Positions 48,966 to 62,677 of a DNA stretch of 64,000 nt are shown here, piece by piece. The translations under genes were made by a program, and so were the position numbers. Source of the DNA: Ostrinia nubilalis (lineage: Eukaryota; Arthropoda; Insecta; Lepidoptera; Crambidae); assembly GCF_963855985.1 (NCBI RefSeq), contig NC_087091.1, positions 12,840,154-12,904,153 of the forward strand. The letters run 5' to 3'. Each line of letters begins with the position of its first letter. Within the stretch, counting starts at the first letter, position 1. Under the pieces are notes generated by a model. The model had not been told where the DNA came from, did not search any database, and saw only the letters and a program-made list of their open reading frames with translations.

Positions 48966-51900
48966 TGCACAGGTTTTTTGATCCCGAATTTTTCGATACA
49001 ACATATCTGTCATGCACCTGTCATGTAAAGTATCCAACCTTTTCTTACTGATCTAAATAAAATAACGAGATAATATTTCAAAATAATGACACTCTTTATA
49101 CGTAGATAATAAGAAAACGTTCTAATATAGAAACGCTTTTCCTGTATTTACTCATATTTAAAAACATTTTGAAGAATAATAGTAAAAAGCACTACAAAAT
49201 TCATCTTAGTTAAGCAATCCACTGTTCTAATAATGTCTGTATACGTATGATTTTAGATAAGTCATTCGCCGATAAATAAAAGCAATCATTATTACACGTA
49301 CACGACTGTTACCGAACGAAAAATAAGTGTAATCGTAGATTGGATTGCATACCCTTTGTGTAATGGGCATAGTGAGAGGACAGACACAATATCGATCACG
49401 CTGCGCAAGCGTCGACCACGATCTGTCACCTCGCAGCAGTAACATCGATTAAAACGTCCGCTAAGTAAGCAATAATGCGGCTGATTTATTATATTAGATT
49501 ACGATGTTACGCGAAAGCCGTCCCCATGGGCCATGACGATAATTAATTTCCTTAAGATTAAGCCAACTCTATTTGCGATAGAGCAAAATAAAAGAGCGCT
49601 AGCGTGAAGTCGCTGGCAGTTATTTTTAATTTCTGTCTTATACTATCTTTGCAGTCAGTGTGTATTTGGATTATAAAGTTTACTTTTGAAATGCCTTGCA
49701 TACTCTACTAGATAATTTTAATTAAGTGCCTCAAACTACAATAACTACAAAGTTATGTGTGACCTTTTAAATATACTATTTTGACTCTATATTTTTCTAT
49801 ATTTAATTTTAACTAACATTTTATGACAATGTTCAAGTTCGTAGCATTTTTATGTCATAATATCATGTAGTAAAAAATGTTTTAATTTAATCGTTAAACG
49901 GTAATGCTTTATTATGGACATAATTGAAATAGATTATTACTTTATAACCCACGTAATCAGATCACTGAAGCTTAAACGGGTATTAACAAAGATACAACTA
50001 TTAATTTAGTAACATAACGGGGCCATCTTGCGTCCACTCACAAAATACTGCAATTAAAACTAGTAATTTAATTTTAACTACTGATTTTAACTCTACAATT
50101 TAGGTGGCAGACGCTACAGAAGCATTTATATGACTATTATATAAAATGTTCGCATGTATTACCATTTTTAAATAATGTTTGCACATTGTAACAGATTGTG
50201 TTACATTTTATGATATTTTGCACGTTTACTGCCTGTAGCTATTAGGCAATGTCGAATTATTTAAGCAGGCATTAAAACTAAACTAGTTTTAAGGTTACAA
50301 TTTGTTCGATTAATTGAACGTGAGTCAAACTTAATGAGCTGATGGCTAGTGAGAGGTGTTAAAAAGGTAAGCAGGACTAATCCAAATGGATAGAAGAGAT
50401 TAGTGGTTGGTAACTAAAGGTCAGTTACTTCACTGGTCATGTACGGATTAAGCTATACCTCGTTGACGATCCGTGAACGGATTAGACTCTGCGTGACCAG
50501 GGATGGACTAAGGAATACTAGTTTAAAAGATTAACTGGCTATAAAATAATCAAGTTATATTAAAGAAAATCCCAAGACATAAATGATTAAATATTTATGA
50601 TTGAGTAAGAATATGACTATACTTGAATTGTAAACTTCTGATTTAAACTAAAAGATAGAAACTATTAATAAACGAATAACACGAGTGTTGATTATTTTTA
50701 ACATAAACGAAGAATAAAATTAATCTAAAAATATATTTTTTACAAACTAAACATAGTTAATCCAGTAACAGTCGATATAAAATGCGGAACGAATGTTAAT
50801 AATGTAGGTACTTAACAAGTTTTTTCTATATTGTTGAACATTATTTTGAATTATGTGATAGAATTTCTTGTTGGTTGGTCAAAGGACCGGCAGATCGCGT
50901 GCTGTGTCTTGCTTGGGTTAACATGTTGATAATTGAAATCATGCTTTTTACTAATTTAATTTAATATTCAACAATTTAATACCTTCGCGCTGCTTCCCGA
51001 TGATTGGCTGATTGTATACAGTACGCGTTATTTGTTAAAACAAATTACGTATGTCGTAGCTTGTTTGTATCAAAAGGATTGTTGTAACGATCAAAATAAC
51101 AAATTAATTGAATAAAACAAGTCATTGCTTTCGTTATTTTTGCAAGCGAAAAATAATTACTTAACTTTCAAAGTGTGACTCTAACTAGGTTTAAATTAAT
51201 AATAACTTTTTATTTTTTTAAAGCTATCCAAAAGGTTTAAATTTATAATGGTTAACTAGAGGTTACAATGGTTACCTACTACTAAGAGTACTGGTGTCTA
51301 TACTGATAGACTAAAGGTCGAACAATACATAGTAGAATTACATTTATCGTGTAGGAATATCATTAGCGTCCGATATGACATAATAAATAGCGCAGACGAA
51401 TGGCCTTGAAATTAATCACGCTGCGGCCAGATTTACTATCAAGTACACAAACCATAGATCGCGATCGCTGTAGTTATCTATGCGCATTCACGATAAATAT
51501 CAAAGGTTGAAACAAAGCCACAAGGGTACCTACGTAGATTTAAGTATTTCTGTTAAATCAACGACTATTCCAGCTTCATTTCGTGAAACCACCGAAAGTT
51601 TGTAAATTGTCTGAATACTTACGGAGCCATTGATAGACAAAAAAGTATAATTTTCTGTTACTGTTTACTTCGGAATTTGTCAGATGGTGAATCCGAAACG
51701 TCCGATATTGTGCCAAATATTGTCAAATATGTCGACAATATTGTCCTTTTGCCACATTTGGCAAAAGTTTCAATGTTCCATACATTCTGTAAACCAAAAC
51801 GCAGGTTCCAATCCCTCCCTGTCATCGCCGCCATCGTATTTTTCTCCCGATACCGTAATGCGCAAGTCACGAGCGGTTATGTAAGCAAGCTGCCGACCGG

Positions 51901-52417
51901 CCGTCATTATAGGCATTACTGCAGGAACACTCCGTCTCTCGCCCATTGTCAAGATTGTGGGGTCAGACAGACCCCGGAACGTTGGCCAACCTAACCAACT
52001 TGTAATTTCGCCATTCCTATAACCCAATAAATCGCTGCTTGTAAAACAATTTCCGATGAAAACCGTAGAGAAGCTGTTGCCTAGATCACGCCTAATGATA
52101 GGCATCGTGACCGACCTGAGGTTATTAATTATGGTAATGATCGTCTGCGTATTGTGCTCGTGTGGCCAATCAGGATTATGTGATGTGTGGGCATTTGTTA
52201 GGTTTCTAGGCGACCTTTGCTTAGACACATGATGATTTAATAATGCCTGCTTTGTTAAGATGTTTCATAACGAACTACACGTGGAAAAATGTACAATAAG
52301 ACTTTAGATCCATTTTCAATTGATTTTAGTTAAAAGTATATTTTTCTTAGTTTATCTTTATTAGTGGACGGCGAGGGTTTTAAAAAGAAGTTTTCTTATC
52401 TATCACTTATTGGCACA

Positions 52418-53803
52418 TAGTCCAGTCAATGAATGCCTTAACGACGGTGTAGAGAGAAATCCGTGGAACACAATTTCTGACCTCGGGACTTTATTTAGCC
52501 TAGTTAGATGGTGAACATAGCAAAAGTCCCCGCCCTTAGCCCTTGAGCCGGCGGGGAGAGGGGGGTTTAAAGGTACCACTTTTCGGTTTTTCGCTTAATC
52601 CTCGGAAACTATGCGTCCTAGTGACATGACTACTATGAACCAAAAAAAGCTTATTCAATTTTCTACAGGTGAGACCGTCAAGTTTTTCTATATCTTGTAT
52701 AGTTTTTGCGGCATCTGCTCTAGAAGGTCTGTAAAATTGGAAATTTTATTGTTGTCTTACATGTTCCTTTCAGGAGAAAATCGACTAAATCAACATTGAG
52801 CAAACACTATAGACATGCGGGAGCATGTTAAGCCTAGTTCCAGGGAGAAGACTGCACCGTGCGTATATTTAGACGAATCAATTAGAGCCATTTTTGACTC
52901 CTCATCATTCAAAAAATACTGTGCATTAACACTTCAAATTTGGCTCATGTATTGAGACTTGCAAGATATACATCAGCTTCAAATTTCATAAATATACCTC
53001 AAACGGTTATTTAGGTATTGACGTTCAAAAATCGATATTTAGAGCACTAAAATCTATCTATCACATGTGAAATGTTAAAATTTACTGGTTTTTTATTTGT
53101 TCCTTTGTATTTACATAACTACCTTTCTGGATGCCAAATTTTAACCTTCGAGGTCATCTGGAAGTGGTTAGAATTTGGTCTATAGGTCAGACATGTAGAT
53201 TTTTGGACGTCAATATCTAAAGAACCGTTTGAGGCATATTTATGAAATTTGAAACTGATGTATATCTTGCAAGTCTCAACACATGAGCCAAATTTGAAGT
53301 GTTAATGCACAGTAGTTTTTGAGTGATGAGGAGTCAAAAGTGACTCAAAGTGGTTCGTCTAAATATACGCACGGTGCAGTCCCCTCCCTGGAACTAGGCT
53401 TAACATGCTCCCGCATGTCTAGAATGATTGCTCAATGTTGATTTAGTCGATTTTCTCCTGAAAGGAACATGTAAGACAACAATAAAATTTCCAATTTTAC
53501 AGACCTTCTAGAGCAGATGCCGCAAAAACTATACAAGATATAGAAAAACTTGACGGTCTCACCTGTAGCAAATTGAATAAGCTTTTTTTGGTTCATAGTA
53601 GTCATGTCACTAGGACGCTTAGTTTCCGAGGATTAAGCGAAAAACCGAAAAGTGGCAACTTTAAACCCCCCTTTCCCCGCCGGCTCAAGGGCTAAGGGCG
53701 GGGACTTTTGCTATGTTCACCTCCTAACTAGTCTAAATAAAGTCCTGAAGTCAGAAATTGTGTTCTACAGTTTTCCATCTATAATGCTTTATTGACTGGA
53801 CTA
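52418..53803. mobile_element. Giant foldback element, TAGTCCAGTCA termini, ACA target duplication
   Basis: It begins TAGTCCAGTCAAT and ends ATTGACTGGACTA. ACA flanks both ends (52415-52417 and 53804-53806), a 3-bp duplication. The arms (about 52418-53045 and 53190-53803) are inverted copies of about 0.6 kb with few differences. They include CTTGAGCCGGCGGGG and its complement, and a shared ACTATACAAGATAT segment, around a central loop of about 0.15 kb. The terminal sequence is the same as that of the element at 15604-17759. It has no coding capacity: the 62-codon frame at 52611 lies in an arm. Confidence 0.8.
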
Positions 53804-55136
53804 ACAGATATATTTTCGAGTGGTTTATCGTTATCGTATAGGTACATTTAGTGAATCTTTACGCAGTAAAAAATTACTTCCAGTTATCTGTAATCAATTC
53901 ATACGTAATTATCAATAAATAGAGCCATCTAAGATAGCAGATTTCGAAATTATTATACAACTTTATTGAATAGATTTAATTGTTTTGTTCATTTACACCA
54001 CAAATACATCATACATATTCCTGGTAACGTAACTATGATTTAATACGACCACAGAAACCGCGTTGTATGTAAATTAGCTATAGCGTTGGTGGGCTCAAAT
54101 CAGAATGCAATATGATATAAAAGACAATCGACAAACGATTTTAGTGCTTTTTCTTTTTATTTATCTGTCATACCGCTCGATTAACTGATCGCAACTAGTC
54201 CATTTGAACACGACTGTCAAGTCAGTGTGGTGGAAATTTCCTTGTCAGCTGCGCGTACGCTGCGGGCATAGCAAAGAGCGGCGGCTTTGATCGGGTGAAT
54301 CACAAGTGTAGCGTGGCATACCGACTGCCCTGCGGTCTTGCCATCTTCCGGATTTAAAATTTTATCCTCATTGTTTTGGCCGAAAGTACGTACTGTAACA
54401 TGAGGTCAATGATCTTGAATGGAATAGAATAAACTAGCACGTTGGCCAGATACAAATATGGGCAGTTGGCGGTAGTATTCGTTGACTTCTTTGCGTCTCT
54501 GCCTAGCTTTAGTAATTTACATAGGCATTTAGTATGCAGATGAACTCAAACTACTTGGAATCATAGTCTATTAGCATATTTCTTATTCAGTGAAGACTAC
54601 CTAAATCTGAATCAATAACCAATAACAGTGTGAGCTTCCTTCCTGCACAGTCGGAAACGTATTGGGACGATGGAACAATGAGATTTTATTAAAATGCAAT
54701 AAACAATAAAATTCGTGTCCGGACATTAGTGATGATAAGTTATTCTCCAAACGCCACTTAATGAGAAGTGATGGGTTCGTAAGAAAATAAAAATACAATG
54801 TACCCACCCCGGGTTCCAACGAGCTGCCTCGATTTCGTATGCGGGGCGCATGCGTTGAAATTTCATGTCCCGTATGCAAAGAAATTTCTTACGAATCTGT
54901 TATGGTCGACGGAATCGTAACGTCCAACAATTATTGTTAACATTATGACAACGAGTTTTTGATTAGATATTCATTGGGCATGAGAATGGAGCGCCACCTA
55001 GGAGATTACTTTTACGTTAGTGATATAGAGACTTTTGATCTTATCTAGCTTCTACATACCTACTCGTAGAAAGATGATAGTTTACGACTACTTATAAACT
55101 TTTGCATACGTTTTCTTCTTAAAGATGATACTAGGT

Positions 55137-55422
55137 CAGGGATGGCGAACCTTTATGTTTGAACGTGCCACTATTTAAAAAAAAAATTGAAGTAGTCATA
55201 GACACGTGCCATTAAATTAACACCTAATGCTATCAAGTGGCACCACTGGTGAGTGACACGACCTTATTCTACAGTGGCACTAACTGATGACGGCAAATAC
55301 GATAGCTCATAATCAAAACACATTATTTACTATTGAATTACTGAATTTGTAATTGGTGGCGTGCCCAAAATATTATGTCGCGTGCCATCATTGGCACGCG
55401 TGCCATTGGTTCGCCAACCCTG
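55137..55422. mobile_element. hAT-type MITE with 8-bp target duplication
   Basis: Termini CAGGGATGGCGAACC and GGTTCGCCAACCCTG are inverted repeats typical of hAT non-autonomous elements. The 286-bp element is flanked by an exact 8-bp direct repeat, TACTAGGT (55129-55136 and 55423-55430), the diagnostic hAT target size. It is rich in GTGCC/GGCAC motifs, the presumed subterminal transposase sites. It is non-coding. Confidence 0.9.
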
Positions 55423-58400
55423 TACTAGGTATTCAAAATGTGGACTCTTATTACGTACCTACACATAATGACTTTCAATCATTTTCTATGAAGTGATTAG
55501 GGATTGCTTTTGCGTTCCATCAGCATCCTAAAAAGTCCCAACCAGTTTGCACAGGTGAATTTACATTAAATACATTGCGATAAAAACTAAAATGTAGAGT
55601 TTTAAAATATTGCTAAACCTTTTTACCGTTTTATTGCATTTGAATTCAAATGCTAAGTACCATATTGCTTCGTGACAGCCCAAGACTGGCCGAAGGGCTC
55701 TCATGCATAGAATCAAACTCAAATCAAAAGTCACTTGGCATCCGCATGTGCAATTCAATGTTCCCGCAGAATTTATTCCCAGCATTCTATACATTTCGGC
55801 TGGCATACATGAATATTCGCGCTCGCTTTGTGCCCGAATTTTGGCAAAAAACTGGCAATTGGCAGCCGCAAACATCTCAATACCTACGTCATAACACTGA
55901 ACAATGGAGCGATTTACACAAAATATAAATAGTTTAGCATAATTGCCGACGCTTGCTTCCAATTTAATTGGAATCCTTTAATTTGATGGTGCTTTTTATC
56001 GGGAGATATTATGCTTCATTGTCGGCTGATGTTTATTATTGAAATATCGGTTTTTAATTTTATAACTCGAGCTTTGTAAAGATCAAATATATCACAAGCT
56101 TCCAATTCCAATTATTGCTTGCTGACTGTCATCTTCATATATGAAAGAAAGGCAATTCAGCAGTAACGAGTGAATATAATAATTTCTTTGAGCGGGTTAA
56201 ACTCGTACCTACATAGAGCTAAGTATGTAAATATAGTTGCTTATTACGTTAGATTGTTTGTTAGACACATTATACATCACTAATTTGCTGGCCTCTATCT
56301 AGTCTTGAATTTTGGCACTACAATAACTCATCTCACACTGTAATGGCTGCGTTTATAATTGTAATCGATCCGGGTGGAGCACATGAATCAGACACCCACG
56401 ACGATTCCCCAACTGGTCGGTTAATCCGACACGAGCGTCGTAACGATGACTGACAATGTCAGGTTCCAGTTTGTCAATTAAAAATGATTCAAAAACTATC
56501 TTCGAATTCTAATTATTATCCAAATGTATGGGATATTACATGTGAAATAGAATCTGAACAAAATCATTAGGCTTCGTTTGATTGGTTGAACATTACCTCA
56601 TTGAATTAATCTATACATTTTACGTTACAAAAACAAAAAGGCGTTCTTTGTGCTAGCATCGATGCCTCTTTTCCATTCCACCGATAAGAAATACTCGTAC
56701 GTTAACAGATTAACCAACCGTTAGTATAAATAATTCAAATGTAGGTCTCCAGTTTAGTGAAAAAGTTTAATGTTCTGGCACACTTGCATGCGCGATGCTC
56801 ATTCTAGCAGAGCGCTTTCGCTCCGTTCGCTTACATAACGCTAAGCTACATCGGTTTAATTAAATTAGCAATGCTTAGTCCGAATATCTGTGGCTCTGCT
56901 ATTTCGAAAAGCCGTTAGCTGCAGCTGTCGGTGTTGCAGACAGCTTTTCCGATGCCCGGTTTAGCTCATTCCGAAACTAGTTCCGAGAATTGAAGGATTT
57001 GGTAATACGATTTGATGATGACTGTTGCCTAGATATTGCTTAATGATAATTTCATAGTAGGTGTTCTACGAGGTAAGCTTTGAGGATTTTGGTCAAAAAT
57101 GTAGATACTTTGAATATTTTCTATGCTCTACCTACGCTTCTCTCGCATAACAGGCGTCTTTACTATTTGTACAAGTTCATCAAAATTTTTTGTTACATGT
57201 TTAAGATCTTTTATTATTTCCTTACACATTGAACATTAAGATAAGAAAATTCCTCAATTTGGACAAAGAGATTCTCAGATTCTCGATTTGATTTTCGAAG
57301 TCGCCGATTATTCCAAGTCAATACACAACTAGTTGTTATTCCAGCCACCGCCCGGCACCCACGGTAGCCACCCGTGACAATAAGAATCGTAATATAAAAC
57401 ATTATAATCCAATCAGAAGTAACATTGGCCGCCCAAGAGCGCGTTTACCATTCCGAGCGCGGAGAATCGTAAAGTATTTTTGGATGTACACTAACGTCAA
57501 TTTAAAAAAACGACCACTCTTATTTCCTATGTGATAAGCATCACAATCGAGCTACAAATGTCAAGTGTGATATGCACTGGATTGTAGAACTCTAAAGAAT
57601 TAGTAAATGGCCGGTGCAAGACACACACGTTGAGTCTCAAACACATTGTTCTAGGAATATTTGACCATTTCGATTTGCGATTTAAATTGCCTCAACTTTA
57701 TGAATTTACTTCATATTTAAATAATGTAGAGTTCAGTATTTTAGAAACTTAGCTAAAGATAAGTCTATTTCTTAATTTTCAATTTTAACTGTTTTGTTCT
57801 GTTCGTGCATTATGATGGAAATCCATTCGCGAGCGCGATAAGGTAATATTGAGGTCAATCGTTAGCCCTTCACCAATATAAAGTATTGCATCTCATTTAC
57901 GAGGTTGTTTTAAAATAAAAGTATAAATGCAATGTTGTTGATAGGAAGTGATTCATTTCAAGTGTGAGAACTGTCAGAGTTGCGCAAGCGCTACACTGCA
58001 CCGAATTTCAATTTGCATGCTTTTATAACGAGCGGTGCAATGAATATGGCGGGAAATCCGCCTAATTAGCAAGATATTCGCCTCCGTTTGCGCGCTCCGC
58101 TTTATATTGCTTCTTTAATACGCCAATTTTATACCTAAACCCACACTCGTAAATCGTAATGCAACGACTTTCGTGAACCATATTAAGGCCGCATAAAAAG
58201 CTCCGAAGGAATTTCGACTTGCATAATAATCCCACGTTAAAAGCGTTTATATTTGAATACATTAGGCTTTAATGGCGAGATCGCTGTGACTTCTATTACT
58301 ATAGGATATAAGGAAGACCGGCTTCATTCATAGAAGTCGAGGTGACGCAATCCCGCGTGTTGAGGATACGTTGACTTCGCGAACGTTTGGTTTGCCTTCG

Positions 58401-58479
58401 ACGACGGCCGGTCGCAAAGCAAAAAGGTGGTATACAAACACTTTAAAAGCAAACCAGCGTTGCAGCGTTAGGCACCTAA

Positions 58480-58880
58480 AATACTCTGCGTCGATACGAC
58501 GATCAATAAATTAAAATTAATTCGGCGTGCGAACGGCGAGATCCGATACGCGATACCGACGCCTACATTTATCATTCGCTAACACGTCGGACATTTCACA
58601 GGGGACGCGTGTCGGGGGAATGTAATCTTTATATTCATAGCTGTAGAGGTTACGGGCTCGCGGATGATTGAGCACGTAATGAACCACCGCGGGAACAAAG
58701 GATAACACGTCTAAAGACAATGGGTGGAAGGGATAAGTTGGCGTACGTTGCGTTGTAAAGGCGTCGACACACGCGCGGGCACGCAGCGCGCATGCGGATG
58801 CTGATGTCACGGCGCGCAAATAAACGCGGCAGACTGGGCGACGCTGGACGCCTGACCTTGGCGAGGTCCAGCCAATTTCT
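58480..58880. promoter_or_regulatory. GC-rich intronic region, candidate enhancer
   Basis: A GC-richer block with many CG dinucleotides (for example CACGCGCGGGCACGCAGCGC near 58771) lies 4 kb before exon 2. The overlapping minus-strand frames of 77 and 100 codons have no motifs and are attributed to base composition. Confidence 0.25.
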
Positions 58881-60986
58881 CACGATGTACCCTCAGCCTT
58901 TCCACTGGATATGTTACCTCTAATTTATTGCCTACGAGCCTTACTCATGGCAAGAAGCATCTATTCAGGCAGGTATGCTAGTAGCTTTTATCTCAGAAAA
59001 GTTTTCTTCGCAAGAACTGTTTCAATCCTTAACAATTAGATTCGTCTTCTAAAGTCGTTTGATGAAGAGTAAAATATTAGACAACTCTACACACTATTTC
59101 CATGCGTCCCTACCATTCGATATGACTAATGAAGAGAGTCGCCAAGTAAATATTTCACGAAAATATTTGACGACTATTCCGAGGGGTGCTGAGAAAATGT
59201 GGTGAAGCTCAACCAGCGAATGTTGTTACAAATTTTATTGGGGGGGAATAATTTTAACTGTCGCCGGAAGACGTCATGCTGCGAACGGCATGCCCACGTT
59301 TATTACGTACATATGCATCAGTTACCAGTCCCAAAAGGGGCAATTTTCGCCGCTAGCTAAGGAACAAAAAGGTGGGAGCTCACTTTCGGTGTAACCACGC
59401 CTTGCATTGTGGGTATGTGAGGAATAAGTGTAGGGCGGACATTTGGGAGTGTGTTATTTGACGTCCAAGTTTATGGAAAGACGTAATCGGTATATTAAGA
59501 AATGCCTTTCCGTTTGTCAAGCCCAAATGTTTACCTTTAAGTCAAGTTATTCCGGGCAAAAAATTCGTCGAAAGATGGTAGACTTTTTTGACTAAATTAT
59601 GACACTTCAATGTCCTCATTTATTTTTTGTCAACTGAAAATTTATTGCATTTAATTTATTTGGCAGCTGTGTCTTTTTCAATGTAAATCTAAAAAAAGTA
59701 CGAAAAAGGGGTTGTGAAACCGTTACAAAGAGTAAACAAGACGGGTGTAGCGGTGTATCGTCAATTTTACAACACTAGCAGTGCCCTGTGGCGCGCCTGA
59801 TGATAAGATCTCGAGCTGCATCTGCCGGGGGTGCCTCATAGGGGCCTGGGATCCATTCCGGGGCTTTGTTTCTTCACTGTGAGAAATTGCGGAAGCCTTT
59901 ACACAATCTTCTTGACACTCAACCACTATTACTGACAAAACCAATCAAAGCGACCTTTATTTCCGAAAGCTTCGTTAATAATGTAGATCCAATGATAACG
60001 TTTTGACGAATCCTAATTCAATTTCCGTCGTATTTAATTTACCACCGAACACATTATAGTTCTTGTTTTCTATTAGCCCGGTGCTTGTAAAACATGAAAT
60101 CCCCAAACAATCAGGGCTTAGCGGCACACAAACGACATATCTAGTACAATGGCCGAAACTTGCAGCCCTCTAATGAATAAAAAGCGCCGGTGGTCGGCTG
60201 GTACTATTGAACCGATGGACGAAAGAGTTGGCTATCGTTTTTGTGTTGATGTTTGCGATTGTCGTTCGTTGGTAGTTGATTTCGGGGCTCGTGGTAGCGG
60301 GGCAGGTAGGGCATGTGGCGAGATGGTGCGATAACAGGAATTATTCATACGCGTGTTATCGGTCTGCCATCGCGGGGGCTATTGTGAACGCGGCCTAATG
60401 CGCGAGGGGTGGCTCCCGCTCGCAGACGCTGTCACAGCGCTGTGTGCGCGGCCTAATGTGTCCAGCTCGATTGATTATTGTTTTATTTCGTGTTGGTTAC
60501 TGACCAGCCGATAGTAAGCCTTTTATCAATCCGATCTGTAACCCTTGATCTATCAAGGTAAAATACAAGTATTAAATGATTATATCGCTTCCGATGCTAC
60601 CAAAAATAGTTCTTTAATTTTACTATGTATTTTATCTTACAGTCGGATTAATAGTGTAGGGGTTGTAACAGTAAGGGATCCCGATTTAGAATCAAGATCG
60701 AATGTAGACAATTCTACAGGCTCAAGTCTTTTTATGTCAACAACCTTGATCGTTTTCTTTGCCTGAAGAGTCTTGCATTTTGGATCTAGTTCTACTTACA
60801 TCTCATATGACTAAATCAGTTTTCGGCAGTGGTCCTCTTGCTAGATTCTTCCAGCTGGTTCCTCTAAGCCGGGTCGCAATACGGGTGCTGCGATAAGATC
60901 GGCTATCTGGTCTACGATCGCCACCTGGACGGTGCGGGCTAAGCCCACGTATCCACACGTGTATTGTGTTGTGACGAATATTTTTG

Positions 60987-61030
60987 AGAATAGAATAGAA
61001 TAGAAATCATTTATTTGCGTAAGAGACACG
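60987..61030 (-). repeat. (TAGAA)n microsatellite, probable retroelement tail
   Basis: A run of GAATAGAATAGAATAG followed by 'aaatcatttatttgcgta' resembles the complement of the TATTC tail at 3336. It is probably the end of a retroelement inserted on the minus strand, with the adjoining 60841-60986 as its possible 3' part. Confidence 0.35.
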
Positions 61031-62677
61031 GTACATATTTGTTCAAATTATACATAAAGCAGTTTGTAAGTGCATGCGTGCTCTACCGAATGTCGGCATG
61101 CAAAAAGTGTGTGTCGTATCGATAATCGTTTACGTTTGTTTATGGATTGCGATTCCAGATTACATCGAGGCTGCTATTTCACGTAAACTCGTGGGCGGAA
61201 TTCACTGTTTGTAATTGCTGTGGAAGGTGTATATGAATAATGATTCGATTGGGTTTACGAATTCTTGAATGTTTGTTTGGTTTTTGATATTTGGTATTGA
61301 AATTCTTTATAAATTGTAGATATCGTGTTACTTGACATTCAAAATTGCCAAATCGCAAATTTTGTAATTTTCATTACCATTTCATTCTCAATACATTTCT
61401 CTACCTACTCTCACAAAGTGGAGTAAGTAGGTAACAAGGTACTATGACGACTAGATAGATACACATCTACTTGAATACCTATTATCTAGGTATTATAGGT
61501 TGAAACTAAGGAAGTTCAAGAGATAAGAGATTTCAAAAGCCAATTCTTTTCATGACATAACAGTAAGATACGTAATCTAGATTACTAGAAGCACATAATT
61601 ATTTATTTATTACCCACCCGGCGTTCGAGCAATTCTTATATTGACGTTCCCACAGCGATTCCGCGCTGTTAAATCGGAATCCAATGTAATAAACCGTAGG
61701 TTTAGTGCAAGTTCACTGCTAACTTGTTATTAGCACCCGCAGAGCCCCGCAGGACCCCGCAGGACCCCAGCCCGAGGGATGCCAGCCAATCGCACCACCC
61801 AACGACACCATTAACCCACACACCCTACCCCACGTACATATGTTTGCTTTCACTTTAAATAATAATTGTCGAATGCAGTTCGGGGAATTAAAAAGGGGAG
61901 CGAGGATGCCCAGTACATATACTCGCAATTGTCTGAAATACGCACAGACATCTATTCTTATTTATTTATTACTATTAACATTCAACCCCATAACAATAAA
62001 ATTGTAGAGCACTTTTATATTTCACAAAACAAATCCGTTGAGTAATAAAATGTGCTATGTAAATCACAACACACATTAGTACGGTAACCAAACAAATCAA
62101 CGTAGTGTATCATCAAAACTGACACTGCTATGCACATAATTAATGAAATTTCCAGCTGGCCTACTATTTTAATTGCCTGGTGTTATGACATGGCACTTTT
62201 GAAACATTTCGGAAAAGAGCGGCCTTTTGTTCACGGACGCAACCGACATCCGAGGAATAACAAGCCATTATTTGTTTATCAAATACGCATTAGACCGCCT
62301 GTATCCAAGGCTATTACAGTATTCCGGGATGAAGATGTCGTGTGAAAGAGCGGTGGTTAGATAAAATGATATTAATTTAGACAACCGCAGGCGTGGCTAC
62401 AAAACGCCTTCAAATTGTCCCTCTAATGATGGCGTTTCGATGTTTCGGACTCGCGCTACAATGACTCGCGTATCAGCAGATCTCCGTCAACTATGATAAT
62501 GGTCACTTAAACGCTCGTAAACTTTAAGAGGCTCAGGGAATCAAATGACACTAATGTCATCGCCGTTATGAATACGAAAAGTTTTACGGTATCATTAAAA
62601 TTCATGGTTACGGAATCCGGCATGGTGCTCTGATTTCGAAAACTGTTTCGGTTTTAATTACCTTTTTATGTTTGCAG

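Larger units (their letters stand above)
37049..62677 (+). other. grn: Intron 1 of grn (25.6 kb)
   Basis: It runs from the donor GTGAGT at 37049 to the acceptor TTTTTATGTTTGCAG ending at 62677, with a CTGAT branch-site candidate at 62630. The splice phase is 1 on both sides. The interior holds several mobile elements (annotated separately) and GC-rich patches that may be enhancers. No other gene is recognised inside. Long introns full of regulatory elements are usual for developmental transcription factors. Confidence 0.75.
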
